A DNA stretch of 64,000 bases from Bacteroidetes bacterium UBA4414 (GCA_002389765.1 DGQM01000019.1:64268-128267); one strand, 5' to 3'. Numbered from the stretch's first letter, positions 25,820 to 35,354 are shown. A program made the numbers and translations. Notes: generated from the sequence alone by a model not told the origin.

Positions 25820-27310
25820 CTACAATTCTTTGCGCAAACGTGCCACGGGGATGTTCAACTGCTCGCGGTACTTTGCTACGGTACGGCGAGCTATGTTATA
25901 ACCTTTTTCCTGCAGCATCTCTGTCAATTTCTCGTCAGAGTGTGGTTTGCGTTTGTTTTCACTGCCGATAATGTCGTTTAGTATTGTCTTTACCTCTCTT
26001 GTTGATACTTCTTCACCACTTTCCGTTTGCAATGCCTCAGAGAAGAAGTACTTCAGTTTATATGTGCCGAACTCAGTTTGTACAAATTTGCTGTTTGCTA
26101 CGCGCGATACAGTAGAAACGTCTAATGCCGTCATCTGTGCAATGTCTTTAAGAATCATTGGCTTCAGCGACGTCTCATCACCACTCAGAAAAAACTCTGT
26201 TTGGAATACGATGATAGCCTGCATGGTTTGCAGCAGGGTATGTTGCCTTTGCTTGATGGCATCTATAAACCACTTGGCAGAATCCAGTTTTTGCTTGATG
26301 AACTGTACTGCTTCTTTCTGGCGTTTGTCTTTTTTATCGCCACGGTCGTAGGCGCGCATCATCTCTTTATAGCCGTCTGATATTCTCAGTTCAGGTGCAT
26401 TTTTAGAGTTGAGCGATAGCTCCAGTTTGCCGTTGTTGTTGAATACAAAGAAATCTGGGATGATATAGCTTTCTGCCTTGTTGACAATGGCAAAAGCCGC
26501 ACCCGGCTTCGGGTTCAGTTTGATGATAGAATTGATGACTTCTTTAAAGTCCTCATTATTCAGCCCCAGATGGCGCTGTATTTTGTCGTAGTGTTTTTTG
26601 ATAAACTCGTTGAAGTATTTATCTATTACTTCAATGGCATTGCGCGACGCTTTTGTTTGTGGGTCTATCCTTTTCAGTTGCAGCAGCAGACATTCCTGTA
26701 GCGTCCAAGCACACAAGCCGGGAGGATCGAACTGTTGGATTTTTGCAATCAACGCGTTTACCTCTGCTTCATCGGTATATATGTTTTGCCCGAAAGCAAG
26801 GTCATCTACAAGCGCCGTTATTTCTCTGCGCAGGTAGCCGTCTTCATCAAGGCTGCCGATAATCTGTTCTGCAATGGCATGTGCACGTTCGTCCAGTTCC
26901 AGCATGCCCAGTTGGTCCAGCACATGGTCGTGAAAACTTGTTTCTACACGTACCGGTGAGCTGCCACGTTCCGTATCTCCGCTATTGCCATAATAGTCAT
27001 CGCCGTAATCTCTGCCGGAGTCATCATCTTCGTGACGCAAAAAATCATCTATATCTACTTTCTCTGCTGTGTCATCGCTCAGTTCTACATCGTCTGCTTC
27101 ATCAAACTCGTCGTTGCTTTCATTGTCTTGCAGGTCATATTCATCAGTCGTGTTATCCTCATTGCCTACTTCCAATGCGGGGTTTTCTTCCAGTTCTTCC
27201 TTAATTCTTTCTTCCAGATTGGCAGTAGGTATCTGCAACAGTTTCATGAGCTGAATCTGTTGTGGGGATAGTTTTTGTAATAACTTCTGCTGTTGCGACT
27301 GTCTGAGCAT
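25820..27310 (-). CDS. rpoN: RNA polymerase sigma-54 factor
   Basis: 496 residues. Region I is the Gln/Leu-rich start (QQQKLLQKLSPQQIQLMKLLQIP). Region II is acidic (about 50-115). The core-binding domain covers about 120-300, then comes a helix-turn-helix, and the RpoN box ARRTVAKYREQLNIP near the end, which reads the -24 element. Sigma-54 promoters need an enhancer-binding ATPase; none is encoded in the window, so the regulon cannot be guessed. A -7 box TATTTTTG (27334-27327) is its own likely promoter. Confidence 0.97.
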   Translation of the reverse strand: MLRQSQQQKLLQKLSPQQIQLMKLLQIPTANLEERIKEELEENPALEVGNEDNTTDEYDLQDNESNDEFDEADDVELSDDTAEKVDIDDFLRHEDDDSGRDYGDDYYGNSGDTERGSSPVRVETSFHDHVLDQLGMLELDERAHAIAEQIIGSLDEDGYLRREITALVDDLAFGQNIYTDEAEVNALIAKIQQFDPPGLCAWTLQECLLLQLKRIDPQTKASRNAIEVIDKYFNEFIKKHYDKIQRHLGLNNEDFKEVINSIIKLNPKPGAAFAIVNKAESYIIPDFFVFNNNGKLELSLNSKNAPELRISDGYKEMMRAYDRGDKKDKRQKEAVQFIKQKLDSAKWFIDAIKQRQHTLLQTMQAIIVFQTEFFLSGDETSLKPMILKDIAQMTALDVSTVSRVANSKFVQTEFGTYKLKYFFSEALQTESGEEVSTREVKTILNDIIGSENKRKPHSDEKLTEMLQEKGYNIARRTVAKYREQLNIPVARLRKEL

Positions 27311-27326
27311 ATTCCTGTCTTCCTTA

Positions 27327-27334
27327 CAAAAATA
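27327..27334 (-). promoter_or_regulatory. -7 promoter box of rpoN
   Basis: Reads TATTTTTG on the minus strand, 16 bases before the rpoN ATG. Confidence 0.5.
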
Positions 27335-27475
27335 AAATTTACGATGACAAATAGGCCAAAGCGACAGACTATTTCAAAAACCTGACTTTATCTTAACAAT
27401 CATTTGGGGGTTGGCAGGCTTCTTTTATCGAAACTTGTTTTGTACTTTTCTGCACAAATGTATCGTGGTTAGTGC

Positions 27476-28687
27476 ATGAGTAAGAAGCCATATATATCGC
27501 CATCGTTTTCCTATGTTCCGCTGGAGGAAACACTGGAAATACTGCCAAAAAAGAAAGACCTTTTTATAGGAATACCTAAAGAAAGTTCCTTTCAGGAGAA
27601 TCGTGTGGCACTGACACCCGAGGCGGTTTCTGTTTTAGTTAATAATGGTCACGATGTAGTGGTAGAACATAACGCCGGCGAAGGCTCTTTTTACTTCGAT
27701 AGCGATTATAGTGAAGCAGGTGCACGCATCGTGTACGAGAAATCGGAAGTATACAAAGCAACGACCATCATTAAATCGGCACCAATATCTGAAGAAGAGG
27801 TAGCATTGCTGCAACCTAATCAGGTGGTGATATCGCCTATACATATGCCTTTTCTGAAAAAGGAAATGATAGAGCATCTGATACAGAAGAAGATTATTGC
27901 AATTGCATTCGACTCCATAAAAGACGATTCGGGGACATATCCTATTGTACGCTCTATGAGCGAAATAGCGGGGAGCTCTGCCATACTCACGGCCGCTAAA
28001 TACCTGAATAACGTACACAACGGTAAGGGTATACTTTTGGGTGGTATATCGGGCGTTCCCCCAGCCAAAGTACTGATACTTGGTGCGGGTGTTGTGGGAG
28101 AATTTGCTGCACGTACTGCATTAGGTCTGGGTGCCTCGGTTATGATATTTGATAACTCCATCTACAGACTGATGCGTTTGCAGAATAACATAGGCAGGCG
28201 TTGTTCTACATCTGTAATTGAACCTGTAACCCTGGCTGAAGAGCTGGCAAATACAGATGTAGTAGTAGGTGCTTTAAAGCCAAAGAACGGCATTACACCT
28301 GTCGTAGTGACAGACGAGATGGTGAGCAATATGAAGGCAGGCTCTGTAATTGTAGACGTAAGTATAGATCGTGGTGGCTGCTTTGAAACATCGAAAGCAA
28401 CCACGCACGAAAACCCGATATATAAGAAGTATGATGTGATACACTACTGTGTGCCCAATATGGCATCCGCAGTATCGCGTACCGCATCGCGGGCTATCAG
28501 CAATGTATTGATGCCCATTATGATGCAGTGTGCTGATATGGGGGGCTTTGAAAGCCTGATACAGGCAAAAGGCGGCATACGTAATGGGGTGTATATGTAC
28601 AAAGGTTGTGTGACGAATGCGCCGATAGCCAAACGTTTTAACTTTAAATACACTGATCTGGATTTGCTGCTGGCAACCCAGAGCTAA
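27476..28687 (+). CDS. ald: Alanine dehydrogenase
   Basis: 403 residues. It interconverts L-alanine and pyruvate plus ammonia with NAD. The key residues match: Arg in ENRVALTP (substrate), Lys in TIIKSAP, His in ISPIHMP, the NAD-binding GAGVVGEFAAR, and the Asp of DVSIDRGGCFETS; HYCVPNMASAVSRTAS is also typical. The family usually has about 370 residues. Here an N-terminal extension of about 27 residues (KKPYISPSFSYVPLEETLEI) precedes the catalytic fold, as in some Bacteroidota members. It is probably co-transcribed with the small TerB-like gene 19 bases downstream. Lysine-pathway dehydrogenases of the same fold are less likely. Confidence 0.9.
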   Translation: MSKKPYISPSFSYVPLEETLEILPKKKDLFIGIPKESSFQENRVALTPEAVSVLVNNGHDVVVEHNAGEGSFYFDSDYSEAGARIVYEKSEVYKATTIIKSAPISEEEVALLQPNQVVISPIHMPFLKKEMIEHLIQKKIIAIAFDSIKDDSGTYPIVRSMSEIAGSSAILTAAKYLNNVHNGKGILLGGISGVPPAKVLILGAGVVGEFAARTALGLGASVMIFDNSIYRLMRLQNNIGRRCSTSVIEPVTLAEELANTDVVVGALKPKNGITPVVVTDEMVSNMKAGSVIVDVSIDRGGCFETSKATTHENPIYKKYDVIHYCVPNMASAVSRTASRAISNVLMPIMMQCADMGGFESLIQAKGGIRNGVYMYKGCVTNAPIAKRFNFKYTDLDLLLATQS

Positions 28688-28706
28688 CTATAAGCTGAGG
28701 AATTGT

Positions 28707-29063
28707 ATGCCCAACAACAGAATGAATAAAACCATTGCCGGATACCATCTGCTGATGATATTATCGGCAGTAGACTATCGTATAAGCGTACATGAAGATA
28801 ATGTGATACGTGAGTATATAGTGGAAGAATTCCCGTTTAGGGTGAATCTTGATAAACAAATGGAAATCATCAGCAACCTGCGCCACGATGAGTGGGAAGC
28901 TCACTTCCAGAAAGCATTAGATGATTTTTACGACGACTCTACAGAAGAAGAGCGCAACAGCCTGTTGCGTTTCGCTATCAAACTAACGAAGGCTGATAAT
29001 GTGATTACTAAAGAAGAGAATCATTACCTGAATCTCCTCTTTAATGCATGGAAGCCTGAGTAG
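28707..29063 (+). CDS. TerB-like small helical protein
   Basis: 118 residues, all helical in prediction, with the TerB pattern: MILSAVDYRISVHEDNVIREYI in the first half and LLRFAIKLTKADNVITKEENHYL in the second, each with an acidic loop. TerB domains are found with tellurite resistance and membrane-stress proteins, but no ter genes are nearby, so only the fold is assigned. It follows ald by 19 bases and converges with uppP, with four bases between the stops. Confidence 0.75.
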   Translation: MPNNRMNKTIAGYHLLMILSAVDYRISVHEDNVIREYIVEEFPFRVNLDKQMEIISNLRHDEWEAHFQKALDDFYDDSTEEERNSLLRFAIKLTKADNVITKEENHYLNLLFNAWKPE

Positions 29064-29067
29064 TTGA

Positions 29068-29883
29068 TTACTTGTTCAATCCCAACAACAACAGTACGAT
29101 AATACCTGCTATAATGCGGTAAATGCCAAACAGCCTGAAACCGTATTTCTGCAGGAAGCTGATGAATGATTTGATAGCTATCATAGCTACTACGAATGAT
29201 ACTATTGCGCCTACGCCGAATATCATCAGATTGTCGCTGTTCTGTGTCAGCATTTCGTAGCCCTTCATTTCTGTACCGTTCACCGTCCAGTGTTTCAGTA
29301 TCAGCGAATACCCTGTTGCTGCTGCCATAGTAGGCACTGCCAGGAAGAATGAGAACTCTGCTGCCACACTGCGCGTCAGTTTTTGTTGCATACCACCTAT
29401 GATGGTTGCTGCACTGCGACTAACGCCCGGTATCATAGAGATACACTGCCACAAGCCAATGACAAAGCCATTTTTGTGTGTGATGTTTTCTTCTGTAGTA
29501 ATAGTAGGGTTGTTGAATGCCTTATCTATAAACAACAATACTACGCCACCCAGTATCAGCGATACGGAAACCGTGAGCGGGCTTTCCAATAGCTCTTCAA
29601 TAGCATCGTTGAACAGGAAACCAAGTACCAGTGCAGGTACTACAGCCACTATCAGTTTTACATAAAACTGCCATTTTTTGAAATCGAAAAACTTCTTCCA
29701 ATACAATACGACTACAGACAGAATAGCGCCCAGTTGTATGCACACCTCGAACAATTTTGTAAAGCTATCTTCCTGAATGCCCATGAAGTAGCTGGCAAGT
29801 ATCATGTGTCCTGTAGATGAAATAGGTAAAAACTCTGTGATGCCCTCTACGATGCCAAGGATGATTGATTGGAATAAAGTCAT
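29068..29883 (-). CDS. uppP: Undecaprenyl-diphosphatase (BacA family)
   Basis: 271 residues with about eight membrane helices. It recycles the C55 lipid carrier for peptidoglycan and surface polysaccharides by dephosphorylating undecaprenyl diphosphate. Both family motifs are intact: GIVEGITEFLPISSTGH near the N-terminus and IPGVSRSAATIIGG in the middle. It overlaps queE by one base (TAATG), so it is translationally coupled as the last gene of folD-queE-uppP. High levels of this enzyme give bacitracin resistance in other bacteria. Confidence 0.97.
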   Translation of the reverse strand: MTLFQSIILGIVEGITEFLPISSTGHMILASYFMGIQEDSFTKLFEVCIQLGAILSVVVLYWKKFFDFKKWQFYVKLIVAVVPALVLGFLFNDAIEELLESPLTVSVSLILGGVVLLFIDKAFNNPTITTEENITHKNGFVIGLWQCISMIPGVSRSAATIIGGMQQKLTRSVAAEFSFFLAVPTMAAATGYSLILKHWTVNGTEMKGYEMLTQNSDNLMIFGVGAIVSFVVAMIAIKSFISFLQKYGFRLFGIYRIIAGIIVLLLLGLNK

Positions 29884-30503
29884 TATGGTATGTTGATGTA
29901 TTTATGTGTTTGCAACGACAATTGCCATTGCGGATGTTGTTTTATGTAATCGATAATAAGTGGTGTCATGCTATCTATACGGCTCCATTCGGGTTGCAGG
30001 TACAGCTTACATTGCTTGCTCACTTTCGCAGCGTGTTCTTCTGCCCATGCAAAGTCCGATTTGTTGTACACCACAATCTTCAACTCATCTGCCAACTCCA
30101 TATTCTCTTCCAGCGGTGCTTTGAATTTTTTAGGAGACAACGTTATAAAGTCGAGTTTGCCACTAAGCGGGTGCGCGCCGGATGTTTCTATGTGTACACG
30201 AAAGCCTTCGTGATGCAGCGATTGGCAGATAGCCGTAAGATTGTGCATAGCAGGTTCGCCGCCTGTTATTACAGCAATGCGCCCGGGATGTGCAGATGCA
30301 ACAGCACTTATTTCTTCCACCGTCATCACAGGGTGTTTAGAAGCATCCCAGCTGTCTTTTACATCGCACCACACACAACCTACATCGCACCCGCCAAGAC
30401 GGATGAAGTAGGCAGCCTGTCCGCTATACATACCCTCTCCCTGAAGCGTGTAGAAATGCTCCATCACGGGGTATGATGTTATTTGATTAGTAGTAACAGA
30501 CAC
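29883..30503 (-). CDS. queE: 7-carboxy-7-deazaguanine synthase
   Basis: 206 residues from GTG 30503; an in-frame ATG 39 bases further in (MEHFYTLQGEG) is an alternative. The GTG comes four bases after the folD stop, which favours coupling. QueE is a radical-SAM enzyme that makes the 7-deazaguanine ring for queuosine. The cluster motif is GGCDVGCVWCD (Cx3Cx2C). YTLQGEGMYSGQAAYFIRLGG and VITGGEPAMHNL match the family. No other queuosine gene is in the window, and it sits between a folate gene and a lipid-carrier gene. Confidence 0.94.
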   Translation of the reverse strand: MSVTTNQITSYPVMEHFYTLQGEGMYSGQAAYFIRLGGCDVGCVWCDVKDSWDASKHPVMTVEEISAVASAHPGRIAVITGGEPAMHNLTAICQSLHHEGFRVHIETSGAHPLSGKLDFITLSPKKFKAPLEENMELADELKIVVYNKSDFAWAEEHAAKVSKQCKLYLQPEWSRIDSMTPLIIDYIKQHPQWQLSLQTHKYINIP

Positions 30504-30507
30504 GGTA

Positions 30508-31383
30508 TTAAATATGTTGTTTCGCTGCTTCCAGTGTGTTTTTCATCAGGCCGCAAATAGTCATCAGCCCTACGCCACCTGGTACAGGTGTTATATAGCT
30601 GCATTTAGGTGCTACATTGTCAAAGTCAACATCGCCTACCAGACGGGATCCGCTTTTCTTTGTAGCATCATCTATACGGTTGATACCTACGTCCAGCACT
30701 ATAGCACCTTCTTTTACCATATCGGCAGTAATATAGCGCGGACGGCCAATAGCAGCCACGATGATATCTGCTTGCAGGCAAATCTCTTTCAGGTTTTTTG
30801 TTTTGCTGTGGCAAATGGTAACGGTAGCATTGCCGGGGTTGGCATTGCGGCTCATCAGTACACTCATAGGAGTACCAACTATGTTACTACGGCCTACTAC
30901 CACGCAGTGCATTCCTGAGGTGTTGATGCCATAATGTTCCAGCATGAGCAGCATACCGTATGGTGTAGCAGGTAGGTAGCTTGATTGCCCCAGTACCATC
31001 TTACCTTGCGATACAGGGTGGAAACCATCCACGTCTTTACCTGCATCTATGGTATTGATAACCGCATCGTCGCTGATGTGCTTTGGCAATGGCAACTGTA
31101 CCAGTATACCATCTATGCGGGCATCATTATTCAGTTTTTTTATTTCTTCCAGCAAGGCCACTTCCGTAATGCTTTCGTCGAAACGTAGCAAGGTAGAGCC
31201 GAAGCCCAGTTCTTCGCAGGTGCGCACTTTAGAACCTACATAGGTCTCGCTGGCAGGATTATTGCCTACCAGTATGGCTGCCAGGTGGGGTACTTTGCCC
31301 GTTTTGGCTTTCAGTTCTTCGGTTTCTTGTTTAATCTGCGCTTTGATGTGGGCGGATACCGCTTTGCCGTCGAGTAATTGCAT
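30508..31383 (-). CDS. folD: Methylenetetrahydrofolate dehydrogenase / methenyl-THF cyclohydrolase
   Basis: 291 residues. FolD interconverts 5,10-methylene-, methenyl- and 10-formyl-THF in one-carbon metabolism. It has the catalytic-lysine region TYVGSKVRTCEELGF, the signature DGILVQLPLPKHI, the cofactor loop VVGRSNIVGTPMSVLM, and TPVPGGVGLMT. It is the first gene of a minus-strand run folD-queE-uppP. Its -7 box TATCTTTG ends four bases before the ATG. Confidence 0.98.
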   Translation of the reverse strand: MQLLDGKAVSAHIKAQIKQETEELKAKTGKVPHLAAILVGNNPASETYVGSKVRTCEELGFGSTLLRFDESITEVALLEEIKKLNNDARIDGILVQLPLPKHISDDAVINTIDAGKDVDGFHPVSQGKMVLGQSSYLPATPYGMLLMLEHYGINTSGMHCVVVGRSNIVGTPMSVLMSRNANPGNATVTICHSKTKNLKEICLQADIIVAAIGRPRYITADMVKEGAIVLDVGINRIDDATKKSGSRLVGDVDFDNVAPKCSYITPVPGGVGLMTICGLMKNTLEAAKQHI

Positions 31384-31387
31384 GGCG

Positions 31388-31395
31388 CAAAGATA
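31388..31395 (-). promoter_or_regulatory. -7 promoter box of folD, four bases before the ATG
   Basis: Reads TATCTTTG, then CGCC, then ATG on the minus strand. Confidence 0.55.
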
Positions 31396-31438
31396 AGCCT
31401 TATGTGTAGTTTTGTGCTAAAGGCTATATTTACGATCT

Positions 31439-32542
31439 ATGATTTTTGTAAAAGACATCATTGCAGCCATAGAGGCATTTGCTCCCGTTTCATATCAGGA
31501 GGGGTACGATAACAGCGGATTGCAGGTGGGCGATGCCAATGCAGCTGTAACTGGCGTGCTGCTGACGCTGGACGTAACCGAGGCTGTGCTGGATGAAGCC
31601 ATGGCTCGCGGGGCGAATATGGTGGTAGCTCATCACCCGGTAATATTTTCGGGGCTGAAGCGCATTACGGGGCGCAATTATGTAGAGCGCATTGTACACA
31701 AAGCCATCAAAAACGATATACATATTTATGCCGCACATACCAATCTGGATAATGTGCGTGCAGGTGTAAATGCCAAAATATCCGAAAAGCTGGGGCTGGT
31801 AGATACCCAAATACTGTCTGTAATGGGTGGTACGCTGCGCAAACTACAGGCCTATGTACCTGTTGCCGATGTAGATAAGGTGCGCGATGCCCTGTTTGCC
31901 GCCGGTGCGGGGCAGATAGGTAAATATAGTGAGTGCAGCTTTGGGGCAGCGGGCAAAGGTACTTTCCGTGCAGCAGCAGATGCCAACCCTGTGGTAGGGG
32001 TAGCAGGTGGTGCCAGAGAGGTAGCCGAAGAGGTGAAACTGGAGGTATTGCTGGAAAAACACAACGAAAGCAGGGTGTTAAAAACCCTTTTTGATGTGCA
32101 TCCGTACGAAGAAGTGGCGTATGAAATATTGGCTTTAGAGAACAAAAACCAGCAATTAGGGGCCGGAATGGTGGGTTTTTTGCCAAAATCGATGCCGGAA
32201 AGTGAGTTTTTGGCTCTTTTGAAGGATAAAATGCAGGTAGCCTGTATTCGCCATACCGACCTGAAAGGTGCAGATATAAAGAAAGTGGCAATATGTGGTG
32301 GCTCAGGTAGCTTTTTGCTGAAGGATGCCATAGCAGCCGGGGCAGATGTTTTTGTAACTGGCGATTTTAAATACCATCAGTTTTTTGATGCAGAGGGCAG
32401 GATAGTGATAGCTGATATAGGGCATTATGAAAGCGAACAATACACTGTAGAAATATTTGCCGATATAATTAATAGAAAATTTCCTAATTTTGCCGTCCTT
32501 GTATCAATTACTAATACAAATCCGGTAAAATATTATTGCTGA
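31439..32542 (+). CDS. Nif3-like dinuclear metal-centre protein
   Basis: 367 residues, the long three-part form (like Bacillus YqfO). The Nif3 halves are marked by VVAHHPVIFSGLKRI and HIYAAHTNLDN near the N-terminus, and by VFVTGDFKYHQFFDA and IADIGHYESEQ near the C-terminus. They bind two metal ions and surround a central PII/CutA-like domain (about 125-230). The family is often called GTP cyclohydrolase I type 2, but that activity is doubtful. Its TGA overlaps the ATG of the zinc-ribbon gene by one base, an arrangement often seen in Bacteroidota. A -7-like box TATATTTA lies six bases before the ATG. Confidence 0.93.
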   Translation: MIFVKDIIAAIEAFAPVSYQEGYDNSGLQVGDANAAVTGVLLTLDVTEAVLDEAMARGANMVVAHHPVIFSGLKRITGRNYVERIVHKAIKNDIHIYAAHTNLDNVRAGVNAKISEKLGLVDTQILSVMGGTLRKLQAYVPVADVDKVRDALFAAGAGQIGKYSECSFGAAGKGTFRAAADANPVVGVAGGAREVAEEVKLEVLLEKHNESRVLKTLFDVHPYEEVAYEILALENKNQQLGAGMVGFLPKSMPESEFLALLKDKMQVACIRHTDLKGADIKKVAICGGSGSFLLKDAIAAGADVFVTGDFKYHQFFDAEGRIVIADIGHYESEQYTVEIFADIINRKFPNFAVLVSITNTNPVKYYC

Positions 32543-33297
32543 TGGCTACTGTTAAAGACTTTTCGGTTGAAGAAAAACTCATCGCCGTTCTTACCCTGCA
32601 AAAGATTGATTCTAAAATAGATGAAATCAAAACGCTGAAAGGTGAACTGCCGATGGAAGTGAAAGACCTGGAAGATGAGATTGAAGGATTGCAGAAACGC
32701 GTACAAAACATTGATGCTGAAATAGCAAGTATCAACGAGTTTATCGATCAGAAAACTGAAGGTAAGAAAGAAGCGCTGGCGCTGATAAAGAAGTACGAAA
32801 AGCAACAGGACAACGTAAAGAACAATCGTGAGTTCGAAGCTATCAATAAAGAAATGGAGCTGCAGGAGTTGGAAGTGAAGCTGAATGAGAAGCACATTAA
32901 AGATGCCAACTTCGAACTGAAAGACCGCGCTGTTGCACGCCAACGTACGGAAGATAAAATCAGGGACGTAGAAGACGTGCTGAAAGGCAAGAAGAAAGAG
33001 CTGGAAAAAATAATCGGCGAAACGGAGAAAGAAGAAGCGGTACTGGCTGAAAAATCAAACGCTGCTAGGGAAAAAGTAGATGTACGTCTGCTGTCTGCTT
33101 ACGAGCGCATCCGCAGCAGCTACAGAAACGGTCTGGCAGTAGTGCCTATACATCGTGATTCTTGTGGTGGTTGCTTCAACGTTATCCCGCCGCAACGCCA
33201 GAGCGAAATCCGCCAGCACAAGAAAATCATCGTGTGCGAACACTGTGGCCGCGTACTGGTAGATACAGACCTGAACGACAAAGTAGAAATAAAATAA
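32542..33297 (+). CDS. Coiled-coil protein with C4 zinc ribbon (DUF164/ CT398-like)
   Basis: 251 residues from ATG 32542, which overlaps the Nif3 stop. Residues about 20-180 form a long antiparallel coiled coil rich in Lys and Glu. The C-terminal zinc ribbon has CGGC and CEHC (DSCGGCFNVIPP...VCEHCGRVLVD). Relatives in Chlamydia (CT398) and Helicobacter (HP0958/FlgZ) bind sigma-54 or RNA. rpoN is present in this genome, 5 kb away, so a link to sigma-54 is possible but unproven. It is translationally coupled to the Nif3-like gene. Confidence 0.9.
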   Translation: MATVKDFSVEEKLIAVLTLQKIDSKIDEIKTLKGELPMEVKDLEDEIEGLQKRVQNIDAEIASINEFIDQKTEGKKEALALIKKYEKQQDNVKNNREFEAINKEMELQELEVKLNEKHIKDANFELKDRAVARQRTEDKIRDVEDVLKGKKKELEKIIGETEKEEAVLAEKSNAAREKVDVRLLSAYERIRSSYRNGLAVVPIHRDSCGGCFNVIPPQRQSEIRQHKKIIVCEHCGRVLVDTDLNDKVEIK

Positions 33298-33317
33298 GAT
33301 TTATATAATGTATTGAT

Positions 33318-33350
33318 GAAAGGGGCTTATTAAAGCCCCTTTCTCTTTTT
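33318..33350 (+). terminator. Terminator after the zinc-ribbon gene
   Basis: GAAAGGGGCTT-ATTA-AAGCCCCTTTC followed by TCTTTTT. Confidence 0.85.
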
Positions 33351-33402
33351 AAGTTTTACCAAATCTGTAAGCTTTACATTCGTTCCGATATGATTTTTGC
33401 CT

Positions 33403-33410
33403 TACTTTTG
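33403..33410 (+). promoter_or_regulatory. -7 promoter box of etfB
   Basis: TACTTTTG matches TAnnTTTG, 58 bases before the etfB ATG. Confidence 0.5.
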
Positions 33411-33468
33411 CCAACCATTCGGGCTACATATTTGTAGTTTGTATTAGTATATCAAATCTCGAAATCTG

Positions 33469-34212
33469 ATGAAGATATTAGTTTGTATAAGCCAGGTGCC
33501 TGACACAACTACCAAAATCGCTTTCAGCGACAATAACACGCAATTTAACACAGCAGGTGTAACACTTATCATCAACCCGTATGATGAATGGTATGCACTG
33601 GTGCGCGCGCTGGAACTGAAAGAAGCAGGTATTGCTACGGCTGTAAATCTGGTAACAGTAGGTAAAGCAGATGCTGAACCGGTAATACGCAAAGCACTGG
33701 CTCTGGGTGGCGACGAAGCTATCCGTATAGACACAGACAGCAACGACCCTTATGTGGTAGCTGCGCAAATAGCTGAATATGCTAAGAGCGAAGGTTATGA
33801 CATGGTACTGTGTGGTAAAGAATCTATCGACTACAACAATGGTGTGATGGGTGCTATGCTGGCAGAACTGCTGGATATGAACTACATAGGTTTCGCATCA
33901 TCGCTGGAAGTAGCAGGTGGTGTTGCTACTGTGAAACGCGAAATAGAAGGTGGTGAAGAAACAGATACTTGCTCATTGCCACTGGTAGTATCTTGCCAAA
34001 AAGGTATGGCAGAAGCACGTATACCAAACATGCGCGGTATCATGGCTGCACGTACCAAGCCGCTGAAAGTAGTTGCGCCTGCAGCTATTGATGCGCTAAC
34101 TACTATTGCATCTTACGATTTGCCACCTGCAAAAACAGGCGTTAAGATGATTGACGAGAACAATATGGACGAACTGGTTGCATTGTTGCACAACGAAGCA
34201 AAAGTTATCTGA
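33469..34212 (+). CDS. etfB: Electron transfer flavoprotein subunit beta
   Basis: 247 residues. It begins MKILVCISQVPDTTTKIAF and has the ETF-beta features NPYDEWYALVRALELKE, GGDEAIRID and the signature region CQKGMAEARIPNMRGIMAARTKP. ETF carries electrons from acyl-CoA and other dehydrogenases to the quinone pool through its FAD; the beta subunit holds AMP. Single-copy genes of this type in Bacteroidota usually serve fatty-acid and amino-acid oxidation. etfA follows 105 bases downstream. Confidence 0.97.
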   Translation: MKILVCISQVPDTTTKIAFSDNNTQFNTAGVTLIINPYDEWYALVRALELKEAGIATAVNLVTVGKADAEPVIRKALALGGDEAIRIDTDSNDPYVVAAQIAEYAKSEGYDMVLCGKESIDYNNGVMGAMLAELLDMNYIGFASSLEVAGGVATVKREIEGGEETDTCSLPLVVSCQKGMAEARIPNMRGIMAARTKPLKVVAPAAIDALTTIASYDLPPAKTGVKMIDENNMDELVALLHNEAKVI

Positions 34213-34317
34213 TTTGTTCAGTCTTAAGTAGATAGTAGTAAGTATAAAGTATTTAGAAACATTAATCATCCCGGCAAATCTCTTAACCAGAGTAAATTCC
34301 GGTTCAAATAATTAAGT

Positions 34318-35295
34318 ATGTCGATTTTAGTATTAGCAGAAAACGCACAGGGTTCTTTCAAAAAGAAAACCTTTGAAGCGGTTCAATACGCTGCCGAACT
34401 GGCACAGAAAATGGGCACCACTGTTACTGCGGTAGCACTGGGTAATGTAAACGATACTGCTATGCAGGAACTGGGCCAGTATGGCGCTACCAAAGTATTG
34501 CATGTAGCAGATGCACGCCTCGATAACCTGAATGCACGTGCCTATACAAAAGCACTGGCTACAGCTGCCGAAAAAGAAGGTGCGAAAGTAATTGTGTGCC
34601 TGCACGATGTAACGGGCAAGGCAGTAGCTCCACGCCTGTCTGCACGTCTGAAGGCGGGTATGGTGGCGGGTGCGGTATCGCAGCCTGATACAAGCAATGG
34701 CTTCATCGTAAAGAAAACAGTATTCTCAGGTAAAGCATTTGCCTTTGTAAATATCACTACCGATGTAAAAATCATCAACCTGATGCCTAACACTTTTGCA
34801 GTGAAGAAAGGCGAAGGCAGCACAGCAGTTGAAAAACTGGATGTTGCTTTTGATGATAAAGACTTCGGCATCACAGTAAAAGATGTAAGTAAAGTAACTG
34901 GCGCAGTACCACTGAGCGAAGCTGAATTGGTAGTAAGCGGTGGTCGTGGTATGAAAGGCCCTGAAAACTGGCACATACTGGAAGCACTGGCAACAGAATT
35001 GGGTGCAGCAACAGCTTGTAGCCGTCCTGTAGCAGATTCACACTGGCGTCCTCACCACGAGCACGTAGGGCAGACAGGTGGTACCATCCGCCCGAACCTG
35101 TACATTGCAGCAGGCATCAGCGGTGCTATACAGCATCTGGCAGGTGTAAACAGCTCTAAGACAATTGTTGTTATCAACAAAGATCCGGAAGCGCCATTCT
35201 TCAAAGCGGCAGACTATGGTGTGTTAGGTGATGTAATGGACGTACTGCCTCGCCTTACAGAAGCAGTTAAAAAATGGAAAGCAAACCAAAGCTAA
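34318..35295 (+). CDS. etfA: Electron transfer flavoprotein subunit alpha
   Basis: 325 residues. The N-terminal domain starts SILVLAENAQGSFKKKTFEAV. The C-terminal FAD-binding domain has the signature (HVGQTGGTIRPNLYIAAGISGAIQHLAG...VINKDPEAPFFKAADYGVLGD). This is the non-bifurcating length, with no ferredoxin domain. It pairs with EtfB. The operon ends in a strong hairpin. Confidence 0.97.
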   Translation: MSILVLAENAQGSFKKKTFEAVQYAAELAQKMGTTVTAVALGNVNDTAMQELGQYGATKVLHVADARLDNLNARAYTKALATAAEKEGAKVIVCLHDVTGKAVAPRLSARLKAGMVAGAVSQPDTSNGFIVKKTVFSGKAFAFVNITTDVKIINLMPNTFAVKKGEGSTAVEKLDVAFDDKDFGITVKDVSKVTGAVPLSEAELVVSGGRGMKGPENWHILEALATELGAATACSRPVADSHWRPHHEHVGQTGGTIRPNLYIAAGISGAIQHLAGVNSSKTIVVINKDPEAPFFKAADYGVLGDVMDVLPRLTEAVKKWKANQS

Positions 35296-35318
35296 TAGAG
35301 CAAAGGCATGAATGATAT

Positions 35319-35354
35319 AACAAAGGGTAGCAAATGCTACCCTTTGTTGTTTTT
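35319..35354 (+). terminator. Terminator of etfBA
   Basis: AACAAAGGGTAGCA-AA-TGCTACCCTTTGTT followed by GTTTTT. Confidence 0.9.
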
